A stretch of DNA of 41,913 nucleotides from Ignavibacteriae bacterium HGW-Ignavibacteriae-3 (GTDB lineage: Bacteria; Bacteroidota; Ignavibacteria; Ignavibacteriales; Melioribacteraceae): positions 1 to 41,913 of the forward strand of contig PGYS01000009.1 of assembly GCA_002839795.1 (NCBI GenBank), read 5' to 3'. Both the position numbers and the translations under genes were made by a program. Below are positions 15,558 through 24,100 of the stretch, piece by piece. Position 1 is the stretch's first letter, and each line of letters opens with the position of its first letter. A model generated the notes under the pieces. That model did not search any database. It was not told the DNA's origin and worked only from the letters and a program-made list of their open reading frames with translations.

Positions 15558-16889
15558 ATGGATATTACAGAACATCTTATTGATAAGTACAGGATCCTGA
15601 TTAAAAAAGCCGAGACTATTCGCGTCAACGGAAGAGTTGTTGATGTTATTGGTCTGGTAATTGTTTCGGTCGGTCCGAATGCCGTGATGGGTGAGGTTTG
15701 TTCCGTAGTCGATCAGAATGGAAATGAAGTTTGTAAAGCGGAAGTAGTTGGATTTAAAAACGGAAAAGTCCTATCAATCGCAATTGGAGAAGTACATAAT
15801 ATCTCTCCAGCTTGTGAGATTAAAGCGTCAGGTAAAAATTTCTCCGTGGGTGTCGGCAAGGGCCTGCTGGGACGTGTTATAGACGGTCTCGGAAATCCGA
15901 TTGACGGTAAGGGAGAGATCGAATTTTCATCTTTTAGAGAATGTTACCGCGAACCGCCTAATCCGCTTGAACGAAAGAGAATTTCATCCCCGATTCAAAC
16001 AGGTATTAGAACTATCGATGGTCTCCTGACTACGGGCAAGGGACAGCGCGTCGGAATCTTTGCCGGAAGCGGAGTGGGGAAGAGCGTTCTTCTTGGAATG
16101 ATAGCGCGGAATACCAGCGCGGATGTTAATGTAATTACTCTTGTTGGAGAACGCGGAAGAGAGGTAAGAGAATTTATTGAACGGGATCTTGGCGAAGAAG
16201 GTTTGAAAAGATCCGTTGTCGTCGTGGCTACCAGCGATAAATCTCCTTTGATAAGAATGAAAGGCGCATATATAGGAACAACTATAGCGGAATATTTTCG
16301 TGATCTGGGAATGGATGTTCTTCTCATGATGGACTCGGTAACCAGATTTGCAATGGCTCAGAGAGAAATCGGACTTACCATTGGAGAGCCGCCCACAACC
16401 AAAGGCTATACTCCCTCTGTTTTTTCATTGCTTCCTAAACTTCTTGAAAGAGCCGGTAACACCGACAAGGGTTCAATTACGGGACTTTACACCGTTCTGG
16501 TTGACGGTGACGATTTAACGGAGCCGATAGCCGATGCTGTACGCTCAATTTTGGACGGACACATTGTCCTATCGCGTAAAATTGCGAACCGCGGTCAATA
16601 TCCCGCTATCGATACACTGCAGAGTGTCAGCAGAGTAATGACGGATATAATTGACAATGAGCATTATCAGCGTACAAAACGATTCAATGAAATTATGGCA
16701 ACTTATAAAGAAGCCGAGGATATGATTAACATCGGCGCGTACGTCAGGGGCAGCAATCCGCAAATTGATCACGCTCTCTCGAAAATATCTCAGCTAAGGG
16801 GTTTTCTAAAACAGGATATTTTTGAAAAAGCTTTATATGATGATTCAGTGGAACGCCTCAATAACATTATTGATATGCCAATAGGATGA
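15558..16889 (+). CDS. fliI: Flagellar export ATPase FliI
   Basis: Type III export ATPase of 443 residues related to the F1 beta subunit. The P-loop is GIFAGSGVGKSVLLGM (about 166-181). LVGERGREVREFIE and the Walker B region DVLLMMDSVTRFAMAQREIGL follow, with the FliI-typical GEPPTTKGYTPSVFSLLP. A cytosolic enzyme docked at the export gate, it acts with FliH (1-nt gap upstream) and FliJ (8-nt gap downstream). Confidence 0.97.
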   Translation: MDITEHLIDKYRILIKKAETIRVNGRVVDVIGLVIVSVGPNAVMGEVCSVVDQNGNEVCKAEVVGFKNGKVLSIAIGEVHNISPACEIKASGKNFSVGVGKGLLGRVIDGLGNPIDGKGEIEFSSFRECYREPPNPLERKRISSPIQTGIRTIDGLLTTGKGQRVGIFAGSGVGKSVLLGMIARNTSADVNVITLVGERGREVREFIERDLGEEGLKRSVVVVATSDKSPLIRMKGAYIGTTIAEYFRDLGMDVLLMMDSVTRFAMAQREIGLTIGEPPTTKGYTPSVFSLLPKLLERAGNTDKGSITGLYTVLVDGDDLTEPIADAVRSILDGHIVLSRKIANRGQYPAIDTLQSVSRVMTDIIDNEHYQRTKRFNEIMATYKEAEDMINIGAYVRGSNPQIDHALSKISQLRGFLKQDIFEKALYDDSVERLNNIIDMPIG

Positions 16890-16897
16890 GGTAAAAA

Positions 16898-17335
16898 ATG
16901 GCAGAATTTAATTATCGCTTTGCCTCAATACTTAATGTAAAAGAAATTCTTGAAAGGAAAATAAAAGAGGAAATTTCTTTTATTACTAAGGCGATTGCTG
17001 ACATAAAAGCAGAACGGAAATTTGTAATCGAAGAGCGGATAAAAACTCAGAGAGAAATGATGGAGCATTCCCTTAAGGTTTCAGAATTCCAGAGCGTGAA
17101 AATGTACGATTCGCTATTAGAAAGACAGATACATTTGCTCGAAAAAAAAATTGAGCAGTGGGAGCAAAAAAAAGAGGAAAAGCAGTTAGAGTTAATTGAA
17201 AGAAAAAAAGAAGTTAAATCTTTTGAGACGCTGAGAGATAATCAGTATGAAGATTTTTTAATTGAGGAAAGAAGAGGAGAACTTAAAGAAATGAACGAAA
17301 TCGCAATAAGAAATTATAACGGAGTTCATAAGTGA
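16898..17335 (+). CDS. fliJ: Flagellar export stalk protein FliJ
   Basis: A 145-residue, almost fully helical protein rich in Lys, Glu and Gln, forming an antiparallel coiled coil. The start MAEFNYRFASILNVKEILERK and the middle SLLERQIHLLEKKIEQWEQ match the FliJ pattern of a central stalk that turns in the FliI ring and contacts FlhA. Sequence conservation in this family is weak; the call rests on length, coiled coil and position right after fliI. GTG of the next gene overlaps its stop. Confidence 0.9.
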   Translation: MAEFNYRFASILNVKEILERKIKEEISFITKAIADIKAERKFVIEERIKTQREMMEHSLKVSEFQSVKMYDSLLERQIHLLEKKIEQWEQKKEEKQLELIERKKEVKSFETLRDNQYEDFLIEERRGELKEMNEIAIRNYNGVHK

Positions 17336-17928
17336 AAGAAAAGATCGTCTATATAGTTTCGTTCCTTCTTGCATTTGTAATTGTAACAGGACTGATAATT
17401 TACCTGAATTCAACCTTCAAGAACATTTTTGCGTTCGATTTCTCTTCGGATACTTCAAGCGTAATTGAAACCAAGGAACCGGCGGAGCCCGGCTCGGTGA
17501 CCCCGGGTGATTCAACACAGCCCAAAGCTACCCAGAGTGATATTCCAAATGCAATAATAGATACTGCCCAAATAAAAGAGGCCACGGCGGTTCAAAAAGA
17601 TACTTCTTTGTCTGCAGCTGCCGGCAAAATAATCGGTGAAATCAAACCTGAAAACAGTAATGATCCGGTAAATCTGGCCGAATCGGCTAAAAAAACATTG
17701 GCTGAAAATAATAAAGCGAAACAGGATAGCTCATATGTGGAGTGGATTAAAAATACAGTTAAACTATATGAATCCATGGAAACTCAAAAAGCCGCTAAAA
17801 TAATTCTCGGTTACTCCGATAATATCGCAAGGGATATTCTACTGAAAATGAAAAAGAAAAAAGCAGCGGAAATTTTGGCTGAATTTAAACCTGAAATCGC
17901 AACTAGAATAATTAGCGTTGTACAATGA
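17332..17928 (+). CDS. MotE-like flagellar membrane protein (MgtE N-domain fold)
   Basis: A 198-residue protein with an N-terminal membrane anchor (about 6-25, VYIVSFLLAFVIVTGLIIYL), a disordered Pro/Thr/Ser-rich linker, and a C-terminal helical repeat domain, KLYESMETQKAAKIILGYSD then KKKKAAEILAEFKPEIATRI. That repeat (pairs of 'KAAxIL' helices) is the MgtE intracellular-domain-like module of MotE/FlbB-type proteins commonly encoded right after fliJ. MotE helps stator or flagellar protein function in the periplasm of other bacteria. The start is GTG overlapping the fliJ stop; it overlaps fliK by 4 nt. Confidence 0.8.
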   Translation: MKEKIVYIVSFLLAFVIVTGLIIYLNSTFKNIFAFDFSSDTSSVIETKEPAEPGSVTPGDSTQPKATQSDIPNAIIDTAQIKEATAVQKDTSLSAAAGKIIGEIKPENSNDPVNLAESAKKTLAENNKAKQDSSYVEWIKNTVKLYESMETQKAAKIILGYSDNIARDILLKMKKKKAAEILAEFKPEIATRIISVVQ

Positions 17929-20354
17929 ACTTCAATACATTTTTCCTGGATAAGCTCTCAGCGAGCGATCAACCCCTTTCTCTTAATTCCAAGAAGGGAT
18001 CTTCCTCGACCAGCTTGTTCTCAGATATTATTAAAGTGTGCGAGCACGAAAACACAGGCCCGAAGTTGGGAGACCCGTTTACCGGCCTAAATTCCGCACC
18101 GAGTGAAAATCACCGACTGACTGAAAATGTTGTGGAATGCAGCGGGGATAAACTGCGGATTCTCAGCGAGTTTATTCAATCATTTATGGATGGATCGGCA
18201 AAAACGGTAAGTTCACCTGAAGTGATTCATGACTTGCAGCAGGTAGTAATAAGTAAAAAACAATATGTGCTGCCTGCAGGCGGTATGGCAGAATTCCTAA
18301 GCGGGCTGCTGCAAAAGTCAGACCTTGATAAGGATTCGGATTATAAATCGGCTATAAATTCCGGGGATGGAAAAACAGACGTTTTACAAATTTTCCATAT
18401 CGATAGTGCTTCAGCGGAAAACACCGGTATTTCGCCTCTCGATATATCATCACAGAATAAAATGAGTGAGGATGAATTGATTCATCATGAAATGATGACA
18501 CAGTCCCTTCTCAATTATTTAACGAACAGCAAAATTTTAAATCTTTCTTTCAAAAATGGACCGGATAAATTAACAGTTACTGTCCGGGAAGTTCCGGAAG
18601 ATAATATAGAAGCCAAATTAAATTTCGATAAGCTTTCCGCCGATTTTGAAAACGCGGGAAAAATGATATATAATTCCGATGCTCTCCCGTCTGATAAACC
18701 AGCCGAATATTTTTTAGCAACATTAAATATGAACAGCAAAAATTTATCTGATCCGGAGAGCGGAGCAGGTAAAAACATTTCTCCTGTATATGTATCCAGT
18801 GCGGGAAAGCTGTCCGTTGACAATATTTACAAGACGGAAGTTGTGCAGGTTTCATCAAAATCCGCACCGGAGGAGACTAATTCTCTATTTTCCGCCCCTC
18901 CGATTGAAAAAGACCGTGATTTAAGTTCTTCAGCTACTGCGCAAAACGTAAGAACCGCTAATTCAATATCGGATGGCTACGATAATAAACAATTTAAAAT
19001 TTTTAATCTGGAATCAGATAAAACGCTTAATGGTTATTCTTCAACAGAGCCGTTAGACATTTCCGGACTCGAGATTGTATATCCGGAAAAACTCAGTGAC
19101 AGCGTGCTGCTTGAAAAGATATCATCTATGCCGCCTGTCAATAATAATGGAACCGGTAATACTAAGCACGTAAATGCTTCGGCTGAAATAAAAAATCCGC
19201 CCGTGGAAAATATCCCGATTCAGATGCGGAAAAATTCTCCAGATTTTAAAGTGTCAGACTCCAATAAAAACCTGGAGCAAAACGAGGACAATAAACCCGC
19301 AGTAAATACGGAAACATTGAAAAATCTGCTCGCTAAAAATGATTCAATAAACCATGCCGTTTTCACAAAGACAGATAGCGCTTCAAACAGTAATTTAAAA
19401 CAAAGCGGAACATCAATACCCGGGGATGTACTGAACAATTCTGAAAAGTTGCCAGAACCGGATATGGCTTTAAGAGATGAATCTGTAAATAGGCCTGTGG
19501 AGGAATTAAAAAATCTTTCAAATCAAAAGTCAACTCTTAAAAAAGTAATGGACTCTCGGGAAGAAAACGCAGTCAATCAGAAAAATAAAGATGTTGGTAC
19601 AGAAGCAGCCAAAAACGGCACCTCAATAGACGATCAAATGATATTGGGCGGAGAAAGTAAAAACATTCCTGTAATTAAACCTTCGTTGGCAACAGACGTT
19701 TCGGGCGTGGAGAATACAAAAATTGAAAAAGAAACCATGAGTAATAAATCCGGCCAGGGCATAAATACTCAGGAGAATAAAGATTCGGCGAAGTCGTCTC
19801 AAACTAAATCTTCTGAAGAGAAAGATCTTTCAAAACAAAAACCTAATGAGATTTTTAAGAATGTACTTCAGGGCTCAGATCAGGCAAATGAAGTTACCGC
19901 TGAAAAATTTAAAAATCTTCCGGAAATGAAACAGGCTAATGAACCAATTAAAATCCTTAAAGCGCCGGAACTTGTGCATGAATTATCAAAATTTATTCAA
20001 ACCGGCGAAAAGCAGAGCATGACATTTCAGCTGTCTCCCGAAAATCTGGGAAAAGTGAGACTTATAGTTGACCTTATAGACAATCAGATACATACGCGCA
20101 TTGAAGTTGAAAATGAAAATGTAAAACAATTTGTGCAGTCAAATGCGGAACAGCTTAAACAGAATTTACAGTCAGCCGGAATTAACCTGGGTCAGCTTAA
20201 CATAAGTCTTGCGGAATCGGAACAAAAATTCGCGAAGGCTGGGGCACCGAGGAAAAAGACGGGCGAAAAAATTTCTAAAATTAAAGATTCTGATGTCAAT
20301 ACCCGGCCTGCGCAAAAGACATTAGGTTATAATACTTACGAATATTTAGCATAG
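17925..20354 (+). CDS. fliK: Flagellar hook-length control protein FliK
   Basis: An 809-residue secreted ruler that measures hook length and switches export specificity. It is long for the family. About 680 residues are low-complexity, rich in Ser, Asn, Lys and Asp, with no clear domain, as expected of the ruler part. The compact C-terminal domain (about 680-770) contains MTFQLSPENLGKVRLIVDL, ENENVKQFVQSNAEQLKQNL and SAGINLGQLNISL, the FliK/Flg_hook signature. It overlaps the upstream gene by ATGA and is followed by flgD, as usual. Ruler length tends to follow hook length, so a rather long hook is possible. Confidence 0.93.
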   Translation: MNFNTFFLDKLSASDQPLSLNSKKGSSSTSLFSDIIKVCEHENTGPKLGDPFTGLNSAPSENHRLTENVVECSGDKLRILSEFIQSFMDGSAKTVSSPEVIHDLQQVVISKKQYVLPAGGMAEFLSGLLQKSDLDKDSDYKSAINSGDGKTDVLQIFHIDSASAENTGISPLDISSQNKMSEDELIHHEMMTQSLLNYLTNSKILNLSFKNGPDKLTVTVREVPEDNIEAKLNFDKLSADFENAGKMIYNSDALPSDKPAEYFLATLNMNSKNLSDPESGAGKNISPVYVSSAGKLSVDNIYKTEVVQVSSKSAPEETNSLFSAPPIEKDRDLSSSATAQNVRTANSISDGYDNKQFKIFNLESDKTLNGYSSTEPLDISGLEIVYPEKLSDSVLLEKISSMPPVNNNGTGNTKHVNASAEIKNPPVENIPIQMRKNSPDFKVSDSNKNLEQNEDNKPAVNTETLKNLLAKNDSINHAVFTKTDSASNSNLKQSGTSIPGDVLNNSEKLPEPDMALRDESVNRPVEELKNLSNQKSTLKKVMDSREENAVNQKNKDVGTEAAKNGTSIDDQMILGGESKNIPVIKPSLATDVSGVENTKIEKETMSNKSGQGINTQENKDSAKSSQTKSSEEKDLSKQKPNEIFKNVLQGSDQANEVTAEKFKNLPEMKQANEPIKILKAPELVHELSKFIQTGEKQSMTFQLSPENLGKVRLIVDLIDNQIHTRIEVENENVKQFVQSNAEQLKQNLQSAGINLGQLNISLAESEQKFAKAGAPRKKTGEKISKIKDSDVNTRPAQKTLGYNTYEYLA

Positions 20355-20361
20355 GTGAATT

Positions 20362-21033
20362 ATGGTCGATCCAATTACAACCGGTAATATAAGTTCAAAT
20401 GCCGCCGCTAAGGGCAAAACATCCCTTGGTAAAGATGATTTTATGAGACTTATGATTTCGCAATTGAAAAATCAGGATCCGTTAAATCCGATGGACGGCA
20501 CTGCCTTTTCCGCCCAGTTAGCCCAATTCAGTTCTTTGGAGCAGCTTACTAATCTTAACGATTATATGAAGCAGAGTATCGACGCCAATGCAATTTTAAC
20601 TCAATCGATAAATAATACTCTTATCACGAACATGATCGGGAAAGAGGTTAAGATAACCGGCGGCAATTTGAAAGTTAACGGACAGGACAGCATGACCATC
20701 GGTTATACACTGCCTGCGGAAGCGAGATCAGCCCAACTAAAAATTTATAATGAGGCCGGCGGTCTGGTAAAAATTATCGATGGTATTCCAACAAGCTCCG
20801 GGAGCAGTAAACTTTCCTGGGATCTAACCGATAATAATGGCAACAAATTACCTAATGGTAAATATAAATTTGAAGTTGATGCCACAAATCTTAGCGGTGA
20901 CAAAATGAGGCTTGATTTATTTAAGGTTGGATTGCTGGAAGGTGTACGTTTTACGGAGAACGGAACAGTTTTAATTGTAAACGGATCAGAGTATTCGATC
21001 TCTGAAATTTCAGAAGTAAAAAATCCACATTGA
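20362..21033 (+). CDS. flgD: Flagellar hook capping protein FlgD
   Basis: A 223-residue scaffold cap for hook polymerisation. The N-terminal motif [41 protein letters not shown] (read in pieces) is diagnostic. The C-terminal half has a beta-rich FlgD Ig-like region ([20 protein letters not shown]). It lies 7 nt after fliK and is followed by the flagellar operon protein and flgE, a classical order. Confidence 0.96.
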   Translation: MVDPITTGNISSNAAAKGKTSLGKDDFMRLMISQLKNQDPLNPMDGTAFSAQLAQFSSLEQLTNLNDYMKQSIDANAILTQSINNTLITNMIGKEVKITGGNLKVNGQDSMTIGYTLPAEARSAQLKIYNEAGGLVKIIDGIPTSSGSSKLSWDLTDNNGNKLPNGKYKFEVDATNLSGDKMRLDLFKVGLLEGVRFTENGTVLIVNGSEYSISEISEVKNPH

Positions 21034-21049
21034 ATGGAGGTGAAAAATA

Positions 21050-21430
21050 ATGGCAGAAATTAACGGCATCTCTGTTCCCTTTATACCGATAGTCGGCAAT
21101 ACTGAACCGGTCTCTAAAAAAGTTGGAAGAGAATCGGTCTCAGGTTTCGATGCTATCTTTAAAGAGGAACTCGAGAAGGTCAAATTTTCAAATCACGCAT
21201 TAAAGAGGCTTGAGTCAAGAAATATTCAGCTAAGCGATAATGATCTTTCTAAGATTCAGAACGCTGTTGAGAAAGCTGAAGCGAAGGGCTCCAAGGATTC
21301 GTTGGTAATGATGGACAAGACCGCGTTTATAGTCAACATTCCCAATAAAACAGTAGTTACGGCAATTGAAGTTGCCGATTCAAACGAAAGTGTCTTTACG
21401 AATATAGACAGTGTGGTTTTTGCATTTTAA
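21050..21430 (+). CDS. Conserved 'flagellar operon protein' next to flgD/flgE
   Basis: A 126-residue protein of the family I know as flagellar operon protein (TIGR02530-like), found between flgD and flgE in many Firmicutes, deltaproteobacteria and others. Recognisable pattern: KFSNHALKRLESRNIQLSD, AVEKAEAKGSKDSLVMMD, TAFIVNIPNKTVVTAI and VFTNIDSVVF near the C-terminus. Its molecular role is not established; a link to hook assembly is inferred from position. The start has a strong GGAGGTG 7 nt upstream. The family assignment is from memory of the motif. Confidence 0.85.
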   Translation: MAEINGISVPFIPIVGNTEPVSKKVGRESVSGFDAIFKEELEKVKFSNHALKRLESRNIQLSDNDLSKIQNAVEKAEAKGSKDSLVMMDKTAFIVNIPNKTVVTAIEVADSNESVFTNIDSVVFAF

Positions 21431-21451
21431 CTAAATAACTTAATAAGAACT

Positions 21452-21506
21452 GAGCGGGACCTTCCAAGGACGCTCTCCGATTTGGCCGACTGACTGAGGC
21501 CGAATC
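21452..21506 (+). promoter_or_regulatory. Paired hairpins in the flgE leader
   Basis: Two inverted repeats sit in the 94-nt gap before flgE. GAGCG (21452-21456) pairs with CGCTC (21471-21475). A stronger 9-bp stem, GATTTGGCC (21479-21487) with GGCCGAATC (21498-21506), has one G-U pair and a 10-nt loop GACTGACTGA. The second ends 7 nt before the GGAGG ribosome-binding site (21514-21518). No T tract follows, so this is not an intrinsic terminator. An RNA processing, mRNA stability or translation-control element is possible. No sigma-54 element or AATATT dyad is seen in this gap. Confidence 0.5.
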
Positions 21507-21524
21507 AAATCATGGAGGCTACAA

Positions 21525-23255
21525 ATGGCACTATTAACATCCCTTTTCGCAGGCGTTTCCGGTTTAAAAAATCATCAATCAATGATGGACGTTATTGGAA
21601 ATAACATTTCCAATGTTAACACAATCGGTTTTAAAGGATCGCGCGTTACATTCAGCGATACATTCAATCAGTTCGTAAAAGCCGGTACAAACCCAACGGC
21701 TACAACAGGCGGTACTAACTCATTCCAGATCGGTTTGGGTATGAAAGTCAATTCTATCGACCGTAACTGGAATCAGGGAACATTCGAAAGAACAGGTATT
21801 ACTACAGATCTGGCTCTTCAAGGTCCGGGTATGTTCATTCAGAAAAGCAACGGACAAACTTTCTTCTCGAGAGCAGGAGCGTTTGTTTTTGACGCAAATG
21901 GAAAACTTGTTAGTCCGCAGAACGGCGCAGTAGTACAGGGCAAAGTCGCGAGTTCAGACGGTGTAATTCCTCCTGGAAATAATCTTGAAGATATCGTTAT
22001 AGACACTAACCTGAAGCTGCCTGCGATATCAACAACATCCATCAAATGGGGCGGCAATCTGAAAAGCAACTCTGAGCTTACCAGAACACAAACTGTAACA
22101 CAGAGAGGAAATATAAATTCATCAGCTATCTCTGTAGCTCCTGCTGTTGCCCCGGCAATTGATACAACATCACCCATGAGAGCAACTGTGTACAACGAAT
22201 TCGGCGATGCATTTACTCTTGAGACAACATATACTAAAACAGCCACAACAGCAGCAGCTGCTGGACCTCCCGTTGTATTAGCAAGCGATACTTATACATT
22301 GAATTATGATCTACTAGATAAGGATGGTGTTTCTGTAACAACCGGAACTATTACCGCATTAAAATTTGAGGACGACGGAACCGGAAATGTGGTTCTTGAT
22401 GCGGCATCACTTGCAAAATTTGATGGAACTATAAACCGTGTGAATCTTCCGGCTAGCAATATCGATTTTACTATTGAGGCAACATCCGTGACCTCAAATT
22501 CAGTTACCTCAACACTTAGTATCTCGGCTGATAATAACAGAATTCCTAATGTTGTAAGCGGTTCTGTAACGGTTTACGATTCATTGGGAACCGCACATCA
22601 GGTTACTTTGAAATACACAAAAATTGCGGATAATACATGGACATGGACAGCTTCAGTTCCTGCCACCAGCACCGCGTCCGGAAGAGCGGAAATAACGACC
22701 GGAACAATTCTTTTTAACGCCGACGGAACTCTGGATCCGGCAAATATTTCTCCGAATAATCCTCAGATGACTTTCATTCCCAAGGGCGGTGCAAATTCAA
22801 CTGTAATTGATCTGGATTTCGGCAGCGGATTCGGCGGTATCACACAGACATCCTCATCATCCGTAGTAAGTGCTTTAACTCAAAACGGATCTCCATCTGC
22901 TTCACTTTCAAATATGAATATTGATCAGTATGGAAACGTCGTCGGTATCTTCTCCAACGGAAGTTCAAAGAGTCTTGCTCAGATTTTATGTGCTACATTT
23001 ACCAACTTAAACGGTCTTATCAGTATCGGTGACAATATGTATACCGCTTACGCAAACAGCGGTGAGCCCAGAATCGGAAGTTTGGGCGAGGAAACAAATA
23101 CAACCGTACAATCCGGTGCACTTGAGCAGTCAAATGTGGATCTATCAGAAGAATTCACGAAAATGATTGTTTCACAGAGAGGATTTCAGGCAAATGCCCG
23201 CGTAATTACAACTGCGGATGCATTGCTTCAGGAAATAACAAATTTGATTAGATAA
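21525..23255 (+). CDS. flgE: Flagellar hook protein FlgE
   Basis: Hook subunit of 576 residues. The N-terminus, MALLTSLFAGVSGLKNHQSM with IGNNISNVNTIGFKGSRVTF, and the C-terminus, QSNVDLSEEFTKMIVSQRGFQANARVITTADALLQEI, are diagnostic. The core domain is long and Thr/Ala/Ser-rich (tandem beta domains), making this longer than the enteric hook protein. It has a clear GGAGG site. A strong terminator follows, so it is the last gene of the flgB operon; paired hairpins lie in its leader. Confidence 0.97.
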   Translation: MALLTSLFAGVSGLKNHQSMMDVIGNNISNVNTIGFKGSRVTFSDTFNQFVKAGTNPTATTGGTNSFQIGLGMKVNSIDRNWNQGTFERTGITTDLALQGPGMFIQKSNGQTFFSRAGAFVFDANGKLVSPQNGAVVQGKVASSDGVIPPGNNLEDIVIDTNLKLPAISTTSIKWGGNLKSNSELTRTQTVTQRGNINSSAISVAPAVAPAIDTTSPMRATVYNEFGDAFTLETTYTKTATTAAAAGPPVVLASDTYTLNYDLLDKDGVSVTTGTITALKFEDDGTGNVVLDAASLAKFDGTINRVNLPASNIDFTIEATSVTSNSVTSTLSISADNNRIPNVVSGSVTVYDSLGTAHQVTLKYTKIADNTWTWTASVPATSTASGRAEITTGTILFNADGTLDPANISPNNPQMTFIPKGGANSTVIDLDFGSGFGGITQTSSSSVVSALTQNGSPSASLSNMNIDQYGNVVGIFSNGSSKSLAQILCATFTNLNGLISIGDNMYTAYANSGEPRIGSLGEETNTTVQSGALEQSNVDLSEEFTKMIVSQRGFQANARVITTADALLQEITNLIR

Positions 23256-23284
23256 TATCGCTTGAATTAATGCCTCACCCAAAT

Positions 23285-23350
23285 GGGCTGATGGAAAAAA
23301 TAAAATGCAGATAATTGTGAATTATTTTTCCGTCAGCCTCATTTCTTTTT
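23285..23350 (+). terminator. Rho-independent terminator after flgE
   Basis: A long stem is formed by GGGCTGATGGAAAAAATAA (23285-23303) with TTATTTTTCCGTCAGCC (23322-23338); the arms match apart from a G-T wobble and a small bulge in the A run. ATTTCTTTTT (23341-23350) follows as the T tract. It begins 30 nt after the flgE stop and separates the flgB operon from the fliL promoter. Confidence 0.88.
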
Positions 23351-23440
23351 AAAACTGTCTGATTTTACTCACCCAATTTAAAGTCAAATAGATTGCGCAA
23401 AATGAGCTTATCGAAAATTGAGATGCGTGGATGAATCCAA

Positions 23441-23458
23441 CTGATTAATATTAGCCAA
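23441..23458 (+). promoter_or_regulatory. Predicted activator-binding dyad, fliL promoter
   Basis: CTGATTAATATTAGCCAA matches 15 of 18 positions of TTGGCTAATATTAGCCAA, with a perfect right half. AATATT starts at 23447, again exactly 62 nt before the -24 GG at 23509. The shared AATATTAGCCAA with the flgB promoter is not explained by coding sequence, as both lie in intergenic DNA. Confidence 0.7.
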
Positions 23459-23507
23459 TAAAAGCAATTTCCGCAGCGCCTATACCCGTTTCTAAAGAAA
23501 TTTATAA

Positions 23508-23523
23508 TGGCACAGCAATTGAA
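23508..23523 (+). promoter_or_regulatory. Sigma-54-like -24/-12 promoter of the fliL-flhG operon
   Basis: TGGCAC-AGCAA-TTGAA has a perfect -24 box (TGGCAC, 23508-23513), correct spacing and TTG of the -12 box; the C of the -12 GC is A. The predicted start is near 23534, only about 4 nt before the fliL ATG. The upstream terminator and the equally spaced dyad support a promoter here. Confidence 0.75.
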
Positions 23524-23537
23524 ATTTATTTACCACT

Positions 23538-24098
23538 ATGGAAAAGACAAAAGAAGAAGCACCCGAAACCAAACTGGAAGAAGCAGCAGCAACTCCGGTT
23601 GAGAAAAAGAAAGGTATAAACATCAAAATTTTATTGATAGGAATACCGCTTTTTATAATCCAGGAAATAGCAATTTATTTTATTACGGCCAACATATTAC
23701 TTACTAAGATTCAGGCCAATCACTCGCCTGCAACTCAAGACTCGGCCGAAGTAAAAAAAGAAGCTGAACCTGCGCAACAGGAATCCAAAGAGCTCGGTAA
23801 ATTCGTTTACATGGTGGAAGATCTGATAATCAATCCGGCAAAGACGGATGGCAAGAGACTGCTTATGTCATCGCTCGGATTTGATGTATCGTCCGAAGGC
23901 GAACATAAGGAGCTTAAAGAGAAGGATGTTTTACTCAAAGACGCTGTAATTTCTGTTATGAGCAGCAAGGAGCTTGGACAGCTTGGAAATACGGCTTACA
24001 GAGACACACTTAGGACTGAAATTGTTAAACGGCTTAGTCAGCTAATGCCTAAAGTAAAAGTAAACACTATTTATTTCAGTAAATACATTTTACAATAA
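23538..24098 (+). CDS. fliL: Flagellar basal-body protein FliL
   Basis: A single-pass inner-membrane protein that supports stator function and torque. At 186 residues it has a charged cytosolic N-terminus, one membrane segment (about 29-53, INIKILLIGIPLFIIQEIAI and on), and a periplasmic domain with the FliL pattern FVYMVEDLIINPA, KRLLMSSLGFDVS, LKEKDVLLKDAVISVMSSK and RTEIVKRLSQLMP. The ATG at 23538 is the only start before the membrane segment. No Shine-Dalgarno sequence is visible, unlike most genes here. It is the first gene of the operon. Confidence 0.93.
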   Translation: MEKTKEEAPETKLEEAAATPVEKKKGINIKILLIGIPLFIIQEIAIYFITANILLTKIQANHSPATQDSAEVKKEAEPAQQESKELGKFVYMVEDLIINPAKTDGKRLLMSSLGFDVSSEGEHKELKEKDVLLKDAVISVMSSKELGQLGNTAYRDTLRTEIVKRLSQLMPKVKVNTIYFSKYILQ

Positions 24099-24100
24099 AT

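Noticed and set aside
20341-20355. AATATTTAGCATAGG at the fliK end as an activator dyad for flgD
   Set aside because: No GG-N10-GC element lies at the expected distance (near 20403), and the sequence is fliK coding DNA.
21231-21245. AATATTCAGCTAAGC within the flagellar operon protein gene as a dyad for flgE
   Set aside because: The position 62 nt downstream has no sigma-54-like element, and no such element is present in the flgE gap.
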